The notes under the pieces were generated by a model. It was not told the origin of the DNA, searched no databases, and was given only the letters and a program-made list of their open reading frames with translations. From Virgibacillus phasianinus (GTDB lineage: Bacteria; Bacillota; Bacilli; Bacillales; Amphibacillaceae): 64,000 nt of DNA. Below are positions 34,210 to 42,980 of the stretch, piece by piece. The stretch lies in assembly GCF_002216775.1 (NCBI RefSeq), contig NZ_CP022315.1:2170001-2234000 (forward strand), read 5' to 3'. Both the position numbers and the translations under genes were made by a program. The first letter of the stretch is position 1, and every line of letters begins with the position of its first letter.

Positions 34210-35373
34210 TTACTTCTTATCCCTTTGCCTTGCAATGGACGTGGATGCAAGCTGCATGACTGTCATGTCATCCATTGGCGGGTTGTGTATCCCAGCACGG
34301 ACATCACGGTAATAGCGCTGTAATGGATTTTGTCTGGATAAGCTTCTGGCACCAGCAATCCGCATGGCCAGGTCAACAATTTCCACTGCCTGATTCACAA
34401 CAGAAAGCTTTACTGCGCCAAGCTCCGGTTTCATTGTTTGACGAACATCTTCACTGCTCTCATCCCATTTTCTTGCTACTGAATACAAAAAGTGCTGGTT
34501 CTGCATCACGCGCAATTCCATTTCACCGATCTTTTGCTTAACGTTAGGCAGTTCCGAAATAGTGCCGTTAATGCTGTTAGGTGAATAGTTTGTGGCGAAT
34601 TCAACCGCATACTTCTGTGCAGCACGTGCTATACCAAGATAACATGCTGGAATATGCAATAGCCATCCCGTCGCTGGTTTCTTGCCGGGTGTCATATACT
34701 GAACAAGATCACTATCATCAACTTTTACATCATTCAGAACTAAATCGTGACTGCCGGTTCCCCGCATTGCAATGGAATCCCAGGTCTCATCCACTTCCAG
34801 TCCGCTTCGTTCTCGTTTGATTAAAAAGTTGGCAACCTGATCACTGCCGTCAATTGAAGCACTAACAACAAAATAACTTAAAATTGGTGCCAGGGTAGTA
34901 AACGTTTTTCGGCCATTAATGATCCAGCCATCTTTGGTTTTCGATGCTACAGTTTCTGGTTTGCCGCCTCGGGTGGGGCTTCCGGTAGCTGGTTCCGTAG
35001 CAGCATTGTTTAATAGCGCCCCAGTTTCAAGAACGTCCCTGGTAAATGCCTGATATTTCGCCTCCTCCCAGATGTGGTGTTCACCAAGAAATTTAGTTAG
35101 TCCCATGTGCCAGCCAATGGAAAGCGCGGTTGAGCCATCCGCTTTGGCAATCGTTTCCTGATGTCGTAACATTTCATACAGGGAAATCCCTAGACCACCA
35201 TACTCTTTAGGTACGGTTAATGCGGGATAGCCTATTTCTTTTAAAACCTTAAAGTTTTCAAAAGGAAATGAAGCTTTTTCATCGTATTCTTGCGATCTAT
35301 CGGTAAAAGGCTTTACTTTTTCTTCTAATGCTGCGATTCTTTCTTCCATTGTAGTAAGGTCAGTTAACTTCAT
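34210..35373 (-). CDS. Acyl-CoA dehydrogenase-family flavoprotein (YdbM/SfnB-like)
   Basis: A 387-residue ACAD-fold protein. The N-terminal helical domain contains LKEIGYPALTVPKEYGGLGI near 50. FAD-contacting strands appear in LLNNAATEPATGSPTRGG near 120 and DGWIINGRKTFTT near 148, and AMRGTGSHDLVLNDV near 205. Near the C-terminus, where the catalytic glutamate of ordinary enzymes is found, the protein reads MRIAGARSLSRQNPLQRYYRDVRAG. The conserved RDVRAG arginine/aspartate pattern is typical of ACADs, including flavin monooxygenase-like members involved in sulfur scavenging. Its substrate is unknown. The start follows GGAGGAGGTTTATCC on the minus strand. Confidence 0.82.
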   Translation of the reverse strand: MKLTDLTTMEERIAALEEKVKPFTDRSQEYDEKASFPFENFKVLKEIGYPALTVPKEYGGLGISLYEMLRHQETIAKADGSTALSIGWHMGLTKFLGEHHIWEEAKYQAFTRDVLETGALLNNAATEPATGSPTRGGKPETVASKTKDGWIINGRKTFTTLAPILSYFVVSASIDGSDQVANFLIKRERSGLEVDETWDSIAMRGTGSHDLVLNDVKVDDSDLVQYMTPGKKPATGWLLHIPACYLGIARAAQKYAVEFATNYSPNSINGTISELPNVKQKIGEMELRVMQNQHFLYSVARKWDESSEDVRQTMKPELGAVKLSVVNQAVEIVDLAMRIAGARSLSRQNPLQRYYRDVRAGIHNPPMDDMTVMQLASTSIARQRDKK

Positions 35374-35569
35374 GGATAAACCTCCTCCATTTATTCATAT
35401 AAATTTAGTCGGGATTATTTTCTATATTATTTCACTAAGACAAGTGTTGTGTAAAGCGATAAACCTTTGTGCTACCCAAGGGACAAGAATATTCTGTAAA
35501 CGTTAAAGTAATGTGATAAACTAGAACTATATCAGTTGGAGAAGAATAATAGAAAGGGGATTTATAGGG

Positions 35570-36520
35570 ATGAAAATAATCGATACACACTGTGATGCAC
35601 TACTAAAGCTACAGCTTGCGAAACGAGGAATGTTTCAAGAGGGAGCAGCACTTGACTATACAACTTCTAAACATCTAAATACCAATCTACATAATTTACA
35701 GACCGGTCGAGTAATGGGCCAGTTCTTTGCTATTTTCATTAATCCAGATGTGCCTTCCGATGAAAAATGGCAGCATGCATTGGAACAAATTGATTTATTT
35801 TATACCGAAATACTTGGAAAAAATCCAAAGATGAAGCACATCAAATCATGGGCAGACTTTGATCGTCTGCAAGATGGTGAGATTGCCGCGGTACTGACAT
35901 TGGAGGGTGCGGATGCATTTGGAAATGACCTAGTAAAACTCAGGCATCTGTATCGTCTTGGGGTATTATCTATCGGACTAACATGGAATAATGCCAATCT
36001 TTGTGCTGATGGGGCTGGGGAGCCGCGTGGGGGAGGACTCACATTACTTGGTAAAGAAGTGGTAAAACTAAATAATGAAAATCACGTTTTCACTGATGTT
36101 TCTCATTTACCGATTAAAGGTTTCTGGGACGTCATGGAAACAGCGAAATATCCAATTGCTAGTCATTCAAATGCGCGCAGCCTTTGTGATCATGTGCGAA
36201 ATCTGAACGATGAACAGGTTAAGGCGATGTTCGCGAACAACGGGAACATTCATGTTGTTTTCAACCCGCCATTTATTGATGAAAGTGAAAAAGCAAGTTT
36301 AGCAGATCTTATCAAGCACATTGATCACCTATGTTCACTTGGTGGTGTCAAACAGATTGGCTTCGGTTCTGATTTTGATGGTATATCTACGTTTGTGACC
36401 GATTTGGAGGATTCATCTAAATACCAAAATTTGATTAATGAATTGCTTAAACACTATTCTGAGGATCAGGTTAAAGGTTTTGCCTACCAAAACTTCTTAA
36501 GGAATCGGCCTGGATTGTAG
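35570..36520 (+). CDS. Membrane (renal) dipeptidase family, peptidase M19
   Basis: A 316-residue amidohydrolase-fold dipeptidase. Metal ligands are visible in IDTHCDALLKL (HxD, residues 5-8), the bridging glutamate in AVLTLEGADAFGND near 108, ASHSNARSLCDH near 200, and the aspartate in IGFGSDFDGI near 265. TWNNANLCADGAGEP is a family stretch. Members hydrolyse dipeptides, including D-amino-acid containing ones. The N-terminus has no signal peptide, so it is probably cytoplasmic. It stands alone, with its own AT-rich promoter region. It fits the peptide-using gene set in this window. Confidence 0.9.
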   Translation: MKIIDTHCDALLKLQLAKRGMFQEGAALDYTTSKHLNTNLHNLQTGRVMGQFFAIFINPDVPSDEKWQHALEQIDLFYTEILGKNPKMKHIKSWADFDRLQDGEIAAVLTLEGADAFGNDLVKLRHLYRLGVLSIGLTWNNANLCADGAGEPRGGGLTLLGKEVVKLNNENHVFTDVSHLPIKGFWDVMETAKYPIASHSNARSLCDHVRNLNDEQVKAMFANNGNIHVVFNPPFIDESEKASLADLIKHIDHLCSLGGVKQIGFGSDFDGISTFVTDLEDSSKYQNLINELLKHYSEDQVKGFAYQNFLRNRPGL

Positions 36521-36645
36521 TGTGCAAAAAATGTAAAAAAGGAGAAGCTGTCCGATTGTATGTTTAAAATTTGCATTTCCGCTGTTTAAATTCTACCATA
36601 TAGCATAAGCTTACTATAGTGTAGAAATTTGCAGGAGGATTTGAC

Positions 36646-37077
36646 ATGAATTACAAAGATAAATTGGCGAAACTTGACCCGGCTAAAGCGATTAAAGGAA
36701 GTCAGAAATATTTCTCGGAAAATAAGTTTGGTGCAAAGATGTTTAAGTACTCGAAAATACTTGGAACAAAATTGGCCTATTACAGCTTTTTACTGTTCTA
36801 TACATTTAAAAGTCAAAATACACCTAAATCAGCAAAACTAACGATTGCTGGGGCGCTTGGCTATCTCATATTGCCGGTTGACCTGATCCCGGACTTTATT
36901 CCCTTAGTCGGAATAACCGATGACAGTGCCGTGATTGTTTATGCGATCTATCAAATTATTTCCCATATAGATGAGCCAATTAAACAGAAGGCAGACGAGA
37001 AAATGAAAAAGTATTTTGGCGAAGATTATGATAAAAAGGATATAGACAGGGATTTAGTGATCGATCAAAAGGAATAG
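36646..37077 (+). CDS. YkvA-like DUF1232 protein
   Basis: A 143-residue protein whose centre LGYLILPVDLIPDFIPLVGI is the DUF1232 hallmark, a short helix pair with conserved PxDxIPD and GxxDD (ITDDSAVI). The surrounding segments are moderately hydrophobic, and the C-terminus is strongly charged. The family's function is not established; membrane association is likely. ATG 36646 follows GCAGGAGG. Single gene, ending at a bidirectional terminator shared with the M20 gene. Confidence 0.85.
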   Translation: MNYKDKLAKLDPAKAIKGSQKYFSENKFGAKMFKYSKILGTKLAYYSFLLFYTFKSQNTPKSAKLTIAGALGYLILPVDLIPDFIPLVGITDDSAVIVYAIYQIISHIDEPIKQKADEKMKKYFGEDYDKKDIDRDLVIDQKE

Positions 37078-37089
37078 GTATATAAAAAG

Positions 37090-37120
37090 GTAGTGCGACC
37101 TGTTGCCGCACTACTTTTTT
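37090..37120. terminator. Bidirectional terminator, overlapping the M20 gene's stop codon
   Basis: GTAGTGCG (37090-37097) pairs with CGCACTAC (37107-37114), followed by six T. The M20 stop codon (37111-37113, minus strand) lies inside the right arm. Confidence 0.9.
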
Positions 37121-38244
37121 ATTCCATACGTTTGCAGGATGGCATGGTAAAGGATTTTCACCCCGTTAAGCAGAGCCGTTTTGTTAAATGTCATGGCTGG
37201 GTGATGCAGGCCAGGTTTAAGATTGCAGCCAAGGCCAACCATCGTTGCTTTTAGTGCCGGTTTTTTGATTGTATAATAATGAAAATCGTCACCACCAGGT
37301 GTGACGAGAGGAGGGGCAATCTTTCCTGCACCCAAAGAATGTCCAATAGCTTGCTTCATGATGCCGATTGCTTCTTTATTTGTCTTTGCTGCTACCACTC
37401 CGCTTACTTCATCGACTGAAATGGAAATATCATATAGATCACTGATTGCAGTAAAGATTCCCTGAACCTTTTTTTCCAGTTGATTAATAAGCTCGTTTGA
37501 TTGCGCGCGCATATCAACGGAAAACGTTGCACTTCCCGGGATAATGTTTATGCTCTCACCACCCGCATGAAATGACGTCATCTTCACTGTATGCGGAATC
37601 CGTGGATCAAGATGGATATTGTTCATCATGTCAACAAGCTGTGCACCAATTTCAATTGCATTATGATTAAGATGGGGCCTTGCGCCATGTGCGTCATGTC
37701 CCTTAATTGTTGCACGATATTTTCGTGTTGCACCATGGACAATTACTGGGGTTGCATAGCCCATTTGTGTTTCTTGTGCAGGTCGCAGGTGAATGCCGAA
37801 TAAGTAATCGACATTATCGATTCCCCCCTTTTCAACCATTTTTAATGCCCCGGCGCTTTTTTCTTCTGCTGGTTGAAAAATAAATTTTACAGCAATCTGG
37901 TCGTGAAGCTCGGGATTTTCTTTTAAGGCCCAAAGCAGGCCAAGTACCATTGCCATATGGGCATCGTGTCCACAGGAATGATTAGCTTGGAAAACTCCAT
38001 TGACTTCCTGCCAGAGAGCATCCATATCGGCCCGGATTGCAACAATGGGTAACCCCTTGGTGAAGTGTCCAAACTCACCGATTACGCCTGTGCAATCGTC
38101 AAAAGTTGTTACACGACAACCACTTTCCTTGAGTATATTGGCCACATACTTCGTGGTATTATGCTCTTTCCAGCTGATTTCTGCATTGCCATGCAAAAAT
38201 GTAAATGTTTCCTGAATCCGTTGGTTGATAGTATTCCATTTCAT
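37111..38244 (-). CDS. M20 family amidohydrolase (M20D)
   Basis: A 377-residue metal-dependent amidohydrolase of the hippurate/N-acyl-amino-acid hydrolase group. Metal-binding motifs are VAIRADMDALW near residue 70, NHSCGHDAHMAMVLG near 90 (Cys, His), FQPAEEKSAGA near 125 (catalytic Glu-Glu), FGIHLRP near 152, and the final histidine in LKPGLHHPAMTF near 350. The dimerisation domain with KGHDAHGARP lies in the middle. It removes acyl groups from amino acids in the cytoplasm; exact substrate unknown. Confidence 0.9.
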   Translation of the reverse strand: MKWNTINQRIQETFTFLHGNAEISWKEHNTTKYVANILKESGCRVTTFDDCTGVIGEFGHFTKGLPIVAIRADMDALWQEVNGVFQANHSCGHDAHMAMVLGLLWALKENPELHDQIAVKFIFQPAEEKSAGALKMVEKGGIDNVDYLFGIHLRPAQETQMGYATPVIVHGATRKYRATIKGHDAHGARPHLNHNAIEIGAQLVDMMNNIHLDPRIPHTVKMTSFHAGGESINIIPGSATFSVDMRAQSNELINQLEKKVQGIFTAISDLYDISISVDEVSGVVAAKTNKEAIGIMKQAIGHSLGAGKIAPPLVTPGGDDFHYYTIKKPALKATMVGLGCNLKPGLHHPAMTFNKTALLNGVKILYHAILQTYGIKK

Positions 38245-38401
38245 ACACTTTCATCCTTGTTTAAGATTATCATTGCTTCTCCTATAGTATACGAAATAAT
38301 TAAGATAATAGCTCCAATTATTTTCAGGCAGGTTTAATAGTCCCGGTTAACGGCAACATATTATTATGTGATGATAATCAGATAAAAGGAGTAGATATAT
38401 A

Positions 38402-39046
38402 ATGAAAGTATTAGTAGCTGGAGCAAATGGCCATACAGGTCGTTTATTAATTCAGTATTTAAAAAAGGATGGGCATGAGCCATATGCCATGATTCGGAAA
38501 AATGAACAAAAGCCGGAGATGGAGAAGCTTGGTGGAATTCCTGTTGTTGCTGACCTTGAAGGTGATGTTGGCCATGCAGTGCGCGGAATGGATATTGTGA
38601 TGTTTGCAGCGGGATCAGGAAGTAAAACTGGAACAGATAAAACCACAGCGGTTGACCGTGATGGCGCCATAAATCTAATGAAGGCAACGGAGAAAACAGG
38701 GGCGAAGAAATTCATCATGCTGAGCAGCTTTGGTGCGGGACGTGAGCTTGGTAAACCAGAAAAAGGCAATGAAACGATGTATCATTACACAAAGATGAAA
38801 AAGGAAGCTGATGAGTACTTGATGGGTACAGAATTAGATTATACGATTGTGCGTCCCGGCGGCCTTACCCATGAAGAAAGCACGAGCAAAATCAAGGTAG
38901 GGGATGAACTCGAACGCGGAACCATACCCCGTGCAGATGTAGCGAAAACAATGATTGCTGCAATCCAGGAACCAAATGCCTTTCATAAAGCATTTGAAAT
39001 GATTTCTGGTGACGTGCAAATTGAAGATGCATTAAAAAGTCTTTAA
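38402..39046 (+). CDS. Atypical SDR, NAD(P)-binding protein (YhfK-like)
   Basis: A 214-residue one-domain Rossmann protein. It begins KVLVAGANGHTGRLLIQYL, an NmrA/atypical-SDR glycine motif (GxxGxxG). It continues with DIVMFAAGSGSKTG, KKFIMLSSFGAG and TIVRPGGLTHEE. The tyrosine in MYHYTKMKKEAD replaces the usual YxxxK arrangement (YTKMK). Such proteins are NAD(P)H sensors or isomerase/epimerase-like enzymes of unknown role. ATG 38402 follows AAAGGAGTAG. A strong terminator lies 29 bases after the stop. Confidence 0.85.
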   Translation: MKVLVAGANGHTGRLLIQYLKKDGHEPYAMIRKNEQKPEMEKLGGIPVVADLEGDVGHAVRGMDIVMFAAGSGSKTGTDKTTAVDRDGAINLMKATEKTGAKKFIMLSSFGAGRELGKPEKGNETMYHYTKMKKEADEYLMGTELDYTIVRPGGLTHEESTSKIKVGDELERGTIPRADVAKTMIAAIQEPNAFHKAFEMISGDVQIEDALKSL

Positions 39047-39074
39047 AAAGAAAAATTATAGGTAATAAGAAAAG

Positions 39075-39117
39075 TAAGGAGGTTGCCCTTCGTTTTGAGG
39101 GTGACCTCCTTATTTTT
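39075..39117 (+). terminator. Terminator after YhfK-like gene
   Basis: TAAGGAGGT near 39075 pairs with ACCTCCTTA (39104-39112), extended by GCCCT/AGGGT-type pairing, followed by five T. Confidence 0.9.
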
Positions 39118-39152
39118 ACACTTAAGGAAAGTATAAAAATTTAAAGGAATTA

Positions 39153-39213
39153 AGTATAAGCAAAACTACGGCATTAGCTATTAAGGACAAGGCGAATGCC
39201 GGGTTTTTCTAAT
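39153..39213 (+). repeat. Possible divergent family 3 hairpin repeat, copy E
   Basis: GTATAAGCAAAACTACGGC, ATTAGCTATTAAGGACAAGG and TTTTTCTAAT follow the order of the family core with many changes. CGGCATT pairs with AATGCCG. It lies just upstream of the lacI-type promoter. Confidence 0.35.
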
Positions 39214-39229
39214 AATTGTTAGGACTATA

Positions 39230-39276
39230 TTGACAAAATCAACCTTGAATTATAAGATTAATTGTAATCGTTTTCA
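39230..39276 (+). promoter_or_regulatory. Promoter and LacI/CcpA-type operator of the regulator gene
   Basis: TTGACA (39230-39235) and TAAGAT (39253-39258) are spaced 17. The operator TGTAATCGTTTTCA (39263-39276) overlaps the expected start site. It matches the LacI/CcpA consensus at every constrained base and is nearly identical to the site at 41230-41243. Confidence 0.7.
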
Positions 39277-39307
39277 ATAAATTTACAATTGGAAAGTAGG
39301 AGATCTC

Positions 39308-40291
39308 GTGGCAAATATTCAAGAAGTGGCTCAGAAAGCAGGAGTTTCCGTTGCTACGGTTTCACGGGTGTTTAATAATCGAAGTACTGTTGCAAAAAAG
39401 ACTAGGATGAAAGTGGAACAAGCGATAGATGAGCTGAATTATGAACCGAGCGTACTCGGGCGTAATTTAAGAAACTCAGAAAGCCGCTTACTTCTTGTTC
39501 TCATTCCAAGCATTTCAAATCCTTTTTACTCCGATATTATCAATGGAATTGAAGATACTGCAATTGGTCTTGGATACAATATTCTTCTTTGTGAGACGGA
39601 TTCAAACCCGGACAGAGAGGCAATTTATTTTAACTTAATTCGAAACCGGCTGGCAGATGGGATTATTTCAATGGATCCATCGGTAAATAAGAGTAAATTA
39701 ATTGAGCTGGCCGGTCAGTATCCAATTGTGCAATGCAGTGAGTTTGATGAAGGGGCAAACATCTCGTATGTGACGATTAACAATGAGCTTGCGGCTTATC
39801 ATGCTGTTAAACATCTGATTAAGATTGGCCAGAAAAAAATAGGGTTAATTAACTCGGATGAGAAATTTTTATATGCACGTGAGCGGCGTCGCGGTTATGA
39901 AAAGGCGATGGATGAATTTGGTTTAATGATTGAACCGGACTGGATTTACAATACTGCATCGCTGGCCTTTGAGGATGGAAAGCTCGCTATGCGAAAGCTG
40001 CTTGATTTGCCGGAGCGGCCAACGGCGGTGTTTGCCGTCTCGGACATTTTGGCAATTGGAGCATTAAAAGAAATTAATTCGTCTGGCTTACAGGTCCCCG
40101 GTGATATTGCGATTATCGGATTTGATAAAATTGCTTTTTCAAACATGACACACCCAACGTTAACAACTGTTTCGCAGCCCATGTATAAGATGGGGTGTAT
40201 TTCAGCAAACATGATTATGAATAAAATTAAGGGAAAGCAAGTGGATAGTATTATTTTGGATCATGAACTGGTGATTCGCGAATCTACTTAA
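39308..40291 (+). CDS. LacI-family transcriptional regulator
   Basis: A 327-residue repressor. The N-terminal HTH reads NIQEVAQKAGVSVATVSRVF, followed by the hinge helix near NYEPSVLGRNLRNSES, where the leucine-containing hinge binds the minor groove. The ligand domain has LVLIPSISNPFYSDIINGIE, IGLINSDEKFLYARERRRGY and PTAVFAVSDILAIGAL. It starts at GTG 39308 behind GTAGGAGATC. The operator in its own promoter suggests autorepression, and the same site before the first binding-protein gene suggests it controls the whole sugar locus. The effector is unknown. Confidence 0.93.
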   Translation: MANIQEVAQKAGVSVATVSRVFNNRSTVAKKTRMKVEQAIDELNYEPSVLGRNLRNSESRLLLVLIPSISNPFYSDIINGIEDTAIGLGYNILLCETDSNPDREAIYFNLIRNRLADGIISMDPSVNKSKLIELAGQYPIVQCSEFDEGANISYVTINNELAAYHAVKHLIKIGQKKIGLINSDEKFLYARERRRGYEKAMDEFGLMIEPDWIYNTASLAFEDGKLAMRKLLDLPERPTAVFAVSDILAIGALKEINSSGLQVPGDIAIIGFDKIAFSNMTHPTLTTVSQPMYKMGCISANMIMNKIKGKQVDSIILDHELVIREST

Positions 40292-40303
40292 GAGGTGATA
40301 ATT

Positions 40304-41050
40304 TTGCAGAGAAAAGTTGCGATTGTGACTGGTGTCAGTCATACGGATGGTATTGGTGCGGCTGTGTGTCGCAAGCTTGCTGCTGACGGGAATTCCATTT
40401 TCTTCACATATTGGCAAGCAGATTCTGGTTTTGTGGAAAGCTTTCAACAGGAAATCCGTACGTCAGGCGTTGAATGTGTCGGTGCAGAGTTTGATTTGTC
40501 TGAAGCGAAAGTGCCATATCAGTTACTCGATAACGTGCAAAAACAGTTAGGTATACCAGCAATTTTAGTAAACAATGCTGCTTATTCTACCATGGATGGA
40601 TACCAGGAGCTGGATGCCGAAACGCTGGATGCACACTATGCGGTAAACATGCGGGCTACTTTTTTACTATGCGTGGAATTTGCTCGACGGGTTGAAACGT
40701 CTGGCTGTTTTGAAGGACGGATTATCAATATGACTTCCGGTCAAGCGGAGGGACCAATGGTAGATGAGCTGGCGTATGGTGCAACAAAGGCAGCAATATC
40801 AGGGTTTACCCTGTCATTATCGGCAGAAATCGCACCGCTTGGCATTACAGTGAACGCGGTTAATCCTGGCCCGACGGATACAGGCTGGATGACTGAGGAA
40901 ATCAAACAGGAACTGTCAGGAAAGTTCAGGATGGGCCGTATGGGATTGCCAACAGATGCTGCACGCTTAATTGGGTTTCTGGCTAGTGATGATGCAGCAT
41001 GGATCACAGGGCAGGTCATCAATTCGGAAGGCGGCTTTCTGCGTTCGTAA
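40304..41050 (+). CDS. Short-chain dehydrogenase/reductase
   Basis: A 248-residue classical SDR. Nucleotide site VAIVTGVSHTDGIGAAVCRKL shows a longer insertion between the glycines, as in some bacterial enoyl- or ketoacyl-reductase-like members. NNAAYSTMD near 88 is the NAG motif, and YGATKAAISG near 160 holds the catalytic tyrosine and lysine; MTSGQAEG supplies the serine. NPGPTDTGWM follows. TTG 40304 lies 7 bases after AGAGGTG, while GTG 40295 overlaps it. It begins 12 bases after the LacI gene and is co-transcribed. Likely an oxidoreductase on a sugar-derived substrate, inferred from location. Confidence 0.87.
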   Translation: MQRKVAIVTGVSHTDGIGAAVCRKLAADGNSIFFTYWQADSGFVESFQQEIRTSGVECVGAEFDLSEAKVPYQLLDNVQKQLGIPAILVNNAAYSTMDGYQELDAETLDAHYAVNMRATFLLCVEFARRVETSGCFEGRIINMTSGQAEGPMVDELAYGATKAAISGFTLSLSAEIAPLGITVNAVNPGPTDTGWMTEEIKQELSGKFRMGRMGLPTDAARLIGFLASDDAAWITGQVINSEGGFLRS

Positions 41051-41190
41051 GTGGGCGTCTTGAAAATGAAAGAACCTGTTAGGTAATGTTTTGATGATTG
41101 TGTTTTTTCGACATTTTTTTTAGGTAGACTTATGTACTGTCAGAACGGTCTTCTGGGTGATTTTATTGAAATGACTTAGCAAAAAAGTTA

Positions 41191-41243
41191 TTGACACGGT
41201 TTTAACTTATTGTATAATAAAGTGCAAGATGTAATCGATTTCA
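41191..41243 (+). promoter_or_regulatory. Promoter and operator of the sugar-uptake genes
   Basis: TTGACA (41191-41196) and TATAAT (41213-41218), spaced 16, are close to consensus. TGTAATCGATTTCA (41230-41243) lies about 12 bases after the -10. It shares 13 of 14 bases with the operator before the LacI gene. Confidence 0.75.
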
Positions 41244-41320
41244 TTTTTTGGAAAATTGAGTTTGCGCGATAATTGATTTTCCAAACGCTGGAATCAAACC
41301 ACTAAAAAGGGGGAATCGAT

Positions 41321-42646
41321 TTGAAATTATGGAAGAGTGCTTTAGGTAGTCTGTGGGTAATCGCAATGGTCATTTTATTAGTAGCTTGTAGCAACGCAGA
41401 TTCAACTAACAGCAAGGATGAGTCAAAAGGAAATGATGATACTTCATCTGAGGCGGATGCAGCTTCTGATGAAGAAGTTACAATCGTATATGCACGTGGT
41501 GTTGACACAACTGGAGCAAATAAAAAACTAGTTGCAGCGTTTGAAAAATCTCACCCAAATATTAATGTGGAATACCGTGAGATGCCTGCTGACACGGGGC
41601 AACAACATGATCAGTATGTAACCGCTTTCAGTGCACAAAGCTCAGAAATAGATGTTTTTGATGCAGATGTTATCTGGCCTGCTGAATTTGCGCAAGCGGA
41701 TTATGCATTAGAACTGGACCGTTTCATTAAAAAAGATGGAATTGATATGGATGCCTATTTCGAGGGGACTGTAGCATCCGGCAAATTTAATGGGAAACAA
41801 TGGGCGATGCCAAAATTCACGGATGCGGGTGTACTTTATTACCGTTCTGATATCGTAGAAGAACCCCCAGCAACATGGGATGAACTAATGGAACAGGCAA
41901 GCTCGTTAAAAGGTGAAGCTGGAACTGAATTTGGTTATATTATGCAGGCTGCTCAATATGAAGGCTTGGTTTGTAACGCAATTGAGTTCATTGCATCATA
42001 TGGCGGGGCCATTATTGACGAGGAAAATAATGTGGTTGCGAATAGTCCTGAAACTGTGAAGGCTATTAAAAAAATGAAGGAAATCGTAAATTCCGATTTC
42101 GTTCCTGATAATATTTTAAACTTCATGGAAACAGAAACAGAAACTGCATTTATCGAAGGAAAATCGGTATTTGCTCGCAACTGGCCGTATATGCAGGCAT
42201 CTGCAGCTGATGAATCCCGCTCAAAAGTTGCTGGAAATGTAGAAATTACAACACTTCCAAAGGGTGATGCAGGCAACGCATCTACTCTAGGCGGATGGAT
42301 GACAATGATTAATCGTTACTCAGAGCATCCAGAAGCAGCTTGGGAATTTGTGAAATTCATGACTGGCCCTGAAGGTCAAAAAATCACAGCAACCGAGGGA
42401 GGATCTGCACCAACCCTAAAAGCACTTTATGATGACAAAGAAGTAAAAGAAGCTAGTCCGTTATTTGCTAATCCGGAGTTCGTTAAAGTATTGGAAAGTG
42501 CTGTTCCAAGACCGGTAACACCAATTTATCCAAAGATCTCTGACATCATGCAAATCGAACTTTCAAAAGCGCTGGCTGGAGAACAAACAGCTGAAGAAAC
42601 AGCAAAAAATATGCAAACAAAAATTGAAAGTGCGGTAAGTGAATAA
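41321..42646 (+). CDS. Sugar ABC transporter substrate-binding lipoprotein (copy 1)
   Basis: A 441-residue family 1 binding protein. The signal WKSALGSLWVIAMVILL precedes the lipobox LVAC, then a Ser/Asp-rich linker. The binding domain has EEVTIVYARGVDTTGANKKL, IDVFDADVIWPAEFAQADYA near 105 and GYIMQAAQYEGLVCNAIEF near 205, and ends with AGEQTAEETAKNMQTKIES. The TTG start at 41321 follows AAAGGGGGAAT. It is paralogous to the gene at 42981, with a pair of foldback repeats between. It delivers a sugar or glycoside to the permeases downstream. Confidence 0.93.
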   Translation: MKLWKSALGSLWVIAMVILLVACSNADSTNSKDESKGNDDTSSEADAASDEEVTIVYARGVDTTGANKKLVAAFEKSHPNINVEYREMPADTGQQHDQYVTAFSAQSSEIDVFDADVIWPAEFAQADYALELDRFIKKDGIDMDAYFEGTVASGKFNGKQWAMPKFTDAGVLYYRSDIVEEPPATWDELMEQASSLKGEAGTEFGYIMQAAQYEGLVCNAIEFIASYGGAIIDEENNVVANSPETVKAIKKMKEIVNSDFVPDNILNFMETETETAFIEGKSVFARNWPYMQASAADESRSKVAGNVEITTLPKGDAGNASTLGGWMTMINRYSEHPEAAWEFVKFMTGPEGQKITATEGGSAPTLKALYDDKEVKEASPLFANPEFVKVLESAVPRPVTPIYPKISDIMQIELSKALAGEQTAEETAKNMQTKIESAVSE

Positions 42647-42691
42647 TAGGTAAAAAGAAATGACAAGAAATTATGAAACTATCAAACCAGT

Positions 42692-42812
42692 AAGAAAAGC
42701 GGAAGCGCCCGTTTAGAAGCGGACGCATAAGCAAGGGACCGTAGAACGCATGGGTTTAGCGTTCGTAGTGTCCATTGCTTATGACGGCAGTCTTTGGGCG
42801 CTGGAGCCAGAC
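42692..42812 (-). repeat. 122-bp foldback repeat, family 1, copy 2
   Basis: Same element as at 13641-13763, in reverse orientation. It begins AAGAAAAGCGGAAGCGCC and ends GGGCGCTGGAGCCAGACA. Confidence 0.9.
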
Positions 42813-42934
42813 AAGAAAAGCGCAGGCGCCCCGTTTAGAAGCGGACGCATAAGCAAGGGACCGTAGAACGCATGGGTTTAGCGTTCGTAGTGTCCATTGC
42901 TTATGACGGCAGCTTTTGGGCGCTGGAGCCAGAC
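42813..42934 (-). repeat. 122-bp foldback repeat, family 1, copy 3 (tandem with copy 2)
   Basis: Directly abuts copy 2, beginning AGAAAAGCGCAGGCGCCCC, and differs from it at only a few positions. The pair sits between the two binding-protein genes. Confidence 0.9.
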
Positions 42935-42980
42935 ATATTTTATAGATTCTTATCTTTTAAATAAGAAAGGGGACCTTTTT

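Noticed and set aside
42692-42934. CRISPR-like array from two tandem similar units
   Set aside because: Units are 122 bp and palindromic, abut without spacers, and recur singly at 13.6 kb; no cas genes are present.
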